Source: Planctomycetota bacterium
GTDB taxonomy: Bacteria; Planctomycetota; Phycisphaerae; UBA1845
Direction: 5' to 3'
DNA: 7,513 bases
Assembly: GCA_022563055.1 (NCBI GenBank)
Contig: JADFOB010000055.1
Coordinates: 1-7,513 of the forward strand
Of the stretch, positions 6,044-7,513 are shown piece by piece (within the stretch, counting starts at the first letter, position 1; each line of letters starts with the position of its first letter). The notes under the pieces were generated by a model. That model did not search any database. It saw nothing but the letters and a program-made list of their open reading frames with translations, and was not told the origin of the DNA. The translations under genes and the position numbers were made by a program.

Positions 6044-6109
6044 GTGCCACTGCTCTTGAGCAGTGCGGATGTCGAGTTCCACGCAGACACTGCTCAAGAG
6101 CAGTGGCAC
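6044..6109. repeat. Perfect 22-bp inverted repeat with 22-bp spacer (mirrored hairpin pair)
   Basis: Arms at 6044-6065 and 6088-6109 are exact reverse complements. Each arm contains its own 8-bp hairpin with a 2-nt loop: CACTGCTC-TT-GAGCAGTG on the left and the same with AA on the right. The sequence can therefore form either one long stem or two small ones. A degraded copy lies at 4627-4683, so this is a dispersed repeat family. The rest of the 5818-6186 spacer shows no gene. Confidence 0.9.
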
Positions 6110-6151
6110 CCAACAGAATCCATCGCTTGAGCTGCCCCCGCCGCCGGCTTG

Positions 6152-6195
6152 GTGTCAGCGCCCTCGAGTGTCAGCGCCCTCGACGGTCAGCGCCC
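6152..6195. repeat. 16-bp tandem repeat spanning a stop codon
   Basis: GTGTCAGCGCCCTCGA occurs at 6152-6167 and 6168-6183, followed by a partial third copy at 6184-6195 (10 of 12 bases). On the minus strand the third copy holds the last codons and TGA of the thioredoxin-domain gene, so the GGCGCTGA stop context appears three times in a row. Confidence 0.8.
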
Positions 6196-7503
6196 GGCCT
6201 TGGCCAGCTTCTCGCCGGACAAAAGCGTCTCCAATTCCTTGGCAAGCTGCTCTTTCAGGTCGGGCGAGAAGCCTCGATGGACAGCCTGCACGGTCCCGTC
6301 CTTGCCGATGATGACCGTCTGGGGAATGCCCTGCACGTGATACTTGTCCGCGATCTTGCCCTTGGCATCCATGGCCACGGTGAAGTCGAGTTTCTGCTGC
6401 TTGAGGAAACTGGTGATCACGTCCTTTTCTTCTCGCTGATTGACGGCGTAAAAGCGAACCCCGCGATCTGCAAGGGCGCTGGTTACCTCGATGAGCCCCG
6501 GCAGCGCCATCCGACATGGTACGCACCAGGTAGCCCAGAAATCCAGCACGACGATGTGCTTGCCCTTGTGCCGAGAAAGCTTGAATTCCTCGCCGTTAAG
6601 CAGATCGGTCTTGAACTTCGGGGCTTTCTTGCCGAGCAGAGGATGGGGCGGATAGGCGAACTCGAGTTCTTTAGCGCTGGCGACTTCCTGAGCCTTCCTG
6701 GGCACCTTGAACTTGAAGTCCCGGCCGCGCATCTTGCCGTCGATCTTCCAATCGCGAAACGCGACGCGGATGCTGATCCGCTCGGACCCGTGCGGATCGT
6801 ATCGCTCGTCGCCGATCCGCGCCTGGTCACGCGGCAAGCCCACCTGAAACCGCATAACCAGCGGTTTCTTTCCCGACTTGATCCAGAACTCGAACGTGAG
6901 CTCACCCTCCGTCAACTTGACATGGTCACACGGTGAACCATCGACCTTGTCCGTCCCAAGGTACTCGCCCTTGGCGAACCCGCTCGTGAGAACCGCGTAG
7001 GGATCTTGATCCAGCAGCGCTCGCACGAAGACAAAGCCGACCATGTTCGTCACGCCCTCGGTCATGGTGAGCACGTCGATGATGGGCCCGAAGTCGCTCG
7101 GGGCGTCGCCCAGCGTGTACGACTCTCGATGGGGAATGTAGGTGAACATCTGCTCGCCGTTGCTGACGACCGTCGCGCCGACCTCGCCGCGCTTTAGAAT
7201 CATCGCGAAGCGATTGGGCCGCTCGAGCGCGATGCGGTACTTGGATCCGCGGTGTTCTCGCCCCTCCTCGTCGCCTACCCGCCCCTTGTGGTCGCCCCTG
7301 CCGAATCGCCAGTCCATCGTCGCCTTGACGCGGAAGTTCTTCGCTTTGCCCATGTAGTCACTGAACCGATGGAGAACCTCCGCCGCCTTGGGATCGATCT
7401 GAGGATCGTTCTTCTTGTCGGCGCCAAGCCCGACCGGCGGAAATGCCGCCGACAGCGCCAGTGAGAAGACCAACATGCAACGGGGTATCCATGCGCGCTT
7501 CAT
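6187..7503 (-). CDS. Exported DUF2092-like protein fused to a TlpA/ResA-type thioredoxin domain
   Basis: A 438-residue secreted or periplasmic protein, probably a thiol-disulfide oxidoreductase. Residues 1-28 are a signal peptide (Lys-Arg start, hydrophobic 10-20, likely cleavage near GLGA). Residues about 35-270 resemble DUF2092, a LolA-like beta-fold: an FSDYMGKAKNFRVKATMDW opening, then LGTDKVDGSPCDHVKLTEGE and an FWIKSGKKPLVMRF strand. Residues about 287-430 are a thioredoxin domain with active site WCVPC (C327, C330) in VLDFWATWCVPCRMALPGL and cis-proline P394 in VQGIPQTVIIG, typical of TlpA/ResA redoxins. A GGAGA Shine-Dalgarno at 7509-7513 lies 5 nt before the ATG. The domain pair suggests a binding module delivering a redox partner or reading a lipid-like ligand, but no substrate is evident. 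No neighbouring cytochrome-maturation genes are visible. Confidence 0.92.
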   Translation of the reverse strand: MKRAWIPRCMLVFSLALSAAFPPVGLGADKKNDPQIDPKAAEVLHRFSDYMGKAKNFRVKATMDWRFGRGDHKGRVGDEEGREHRGSKYRIALERPNRFAMILKRGEVGATVVSNGEQMFTYIPHRESYTLGDAPSDFGPIIDVLTMTEGVTNMVGFVFVRALLDQDPYAVLTSGFAKGEYLGTDKVDGSPCDHVKLTEGELTFEFWIKSGKKPLVMRFQVGLPRDQARIGDERYDPHGSERISIRVAFRDWKIDGKMRGRDFKFKVPRKAQEVASAKELEFAYPPHPLLGKKAPKFKTDLLNGEEFKLSRHKGKHIVVLDFWATWCVPCRMALPGLIEVTSALADRGVRFYAVNQREEKDVITSFLKQQKLDFTVAMDAKGKIADKYHVQGIPQTVIIGKDGTVQAVHRGFSPDLKEQLAKELETLLSGEKLAKAGR

Positions 7504-7513
7504 CGGAATCTCC

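Noticed and set aside
5818..6186. Protein gene in the spacer between hydrolase and thioredoxin genes
   Set aside because: Open frames here are short, pass through palindromic and tandem repeats, and show no motif.
6040..6936. Plus-strand open frame of 298 codons opposite the thioredoxin gene
   Set aside because: It begins inside the 22-bp inverted repeat and is antisense to the WCVPC domain; no motif supports it.

Overview
The window is GC-rich bacterial DNA with six protein genes, five on the minus strand and one (a comF-like gene) on the plus strand. No rRNA, tRNA, CRISPR array or transposase gene is visible. Three things suggest a Gram-negative-type bacterium, most likely a member of the Planctomycetota or a close relative: an RND efflux pump with its periplasmic adaptor, an exported DUF2092-like/thioredoxin fusion protein, and many short palindromic intergenic repeats. 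This assignment is an inference from gene style, not a database result.

Layout: 1-2200 (minus) is the N-terminal two thirds of an AcrB-type RND permease that runs off the left edge. 2201-2369 is an intergenic spacer filled with two opposed arrays of 7-bp repeats. 2370-3668 (minus) is the RND periplasmic adaptor, transcribed before the pump. 3669-3748 is a short divergent promoter region. 3749-4570 (plus) is a ComF-family phosphoribosyltransferase. 4571-4930 is a convergent intergenic region packed with hairpin repeats. 4931-5179 (minus) is a small acidic zinc-ribbon protein with a C-terminal membrane anchor. 5239-5817 (minus) is an isochorismatase-family cysteine hydrolase. 5818-6186 is a second repeat-rich spacer. 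6187-7503 (minus) is the exported thioredoxin-domain protein, complete, with its Shine-Dalgarno at the right edge.

Functionally, the adaptor and pump form one efflux operon; no outer-membrane TolC-type gene lies in the window. The hydrolase and zinc-ribbon gene are 59 bp apart in the same direction and may be co-transcribed. ComF, the hydrolase and the thioredoxin protein have no obvious shared pathway.

The genes are ordinary. The unusual content is between them: mirrored GAANNNN heptad arrays, one of which supplies the adaptor's stop codon; GTAG-headed REP-like hairpins; three elements built as mirrored pairs of tiny hairpins, one with compensatory base changes; a hairpin with a GNRA-type loop; and a 16-bp tandem repeat that copies a stop-codon context. 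These point to repeated activity of small palindromic mobile or structural elements. I do not see a convincing new multi-gene system.
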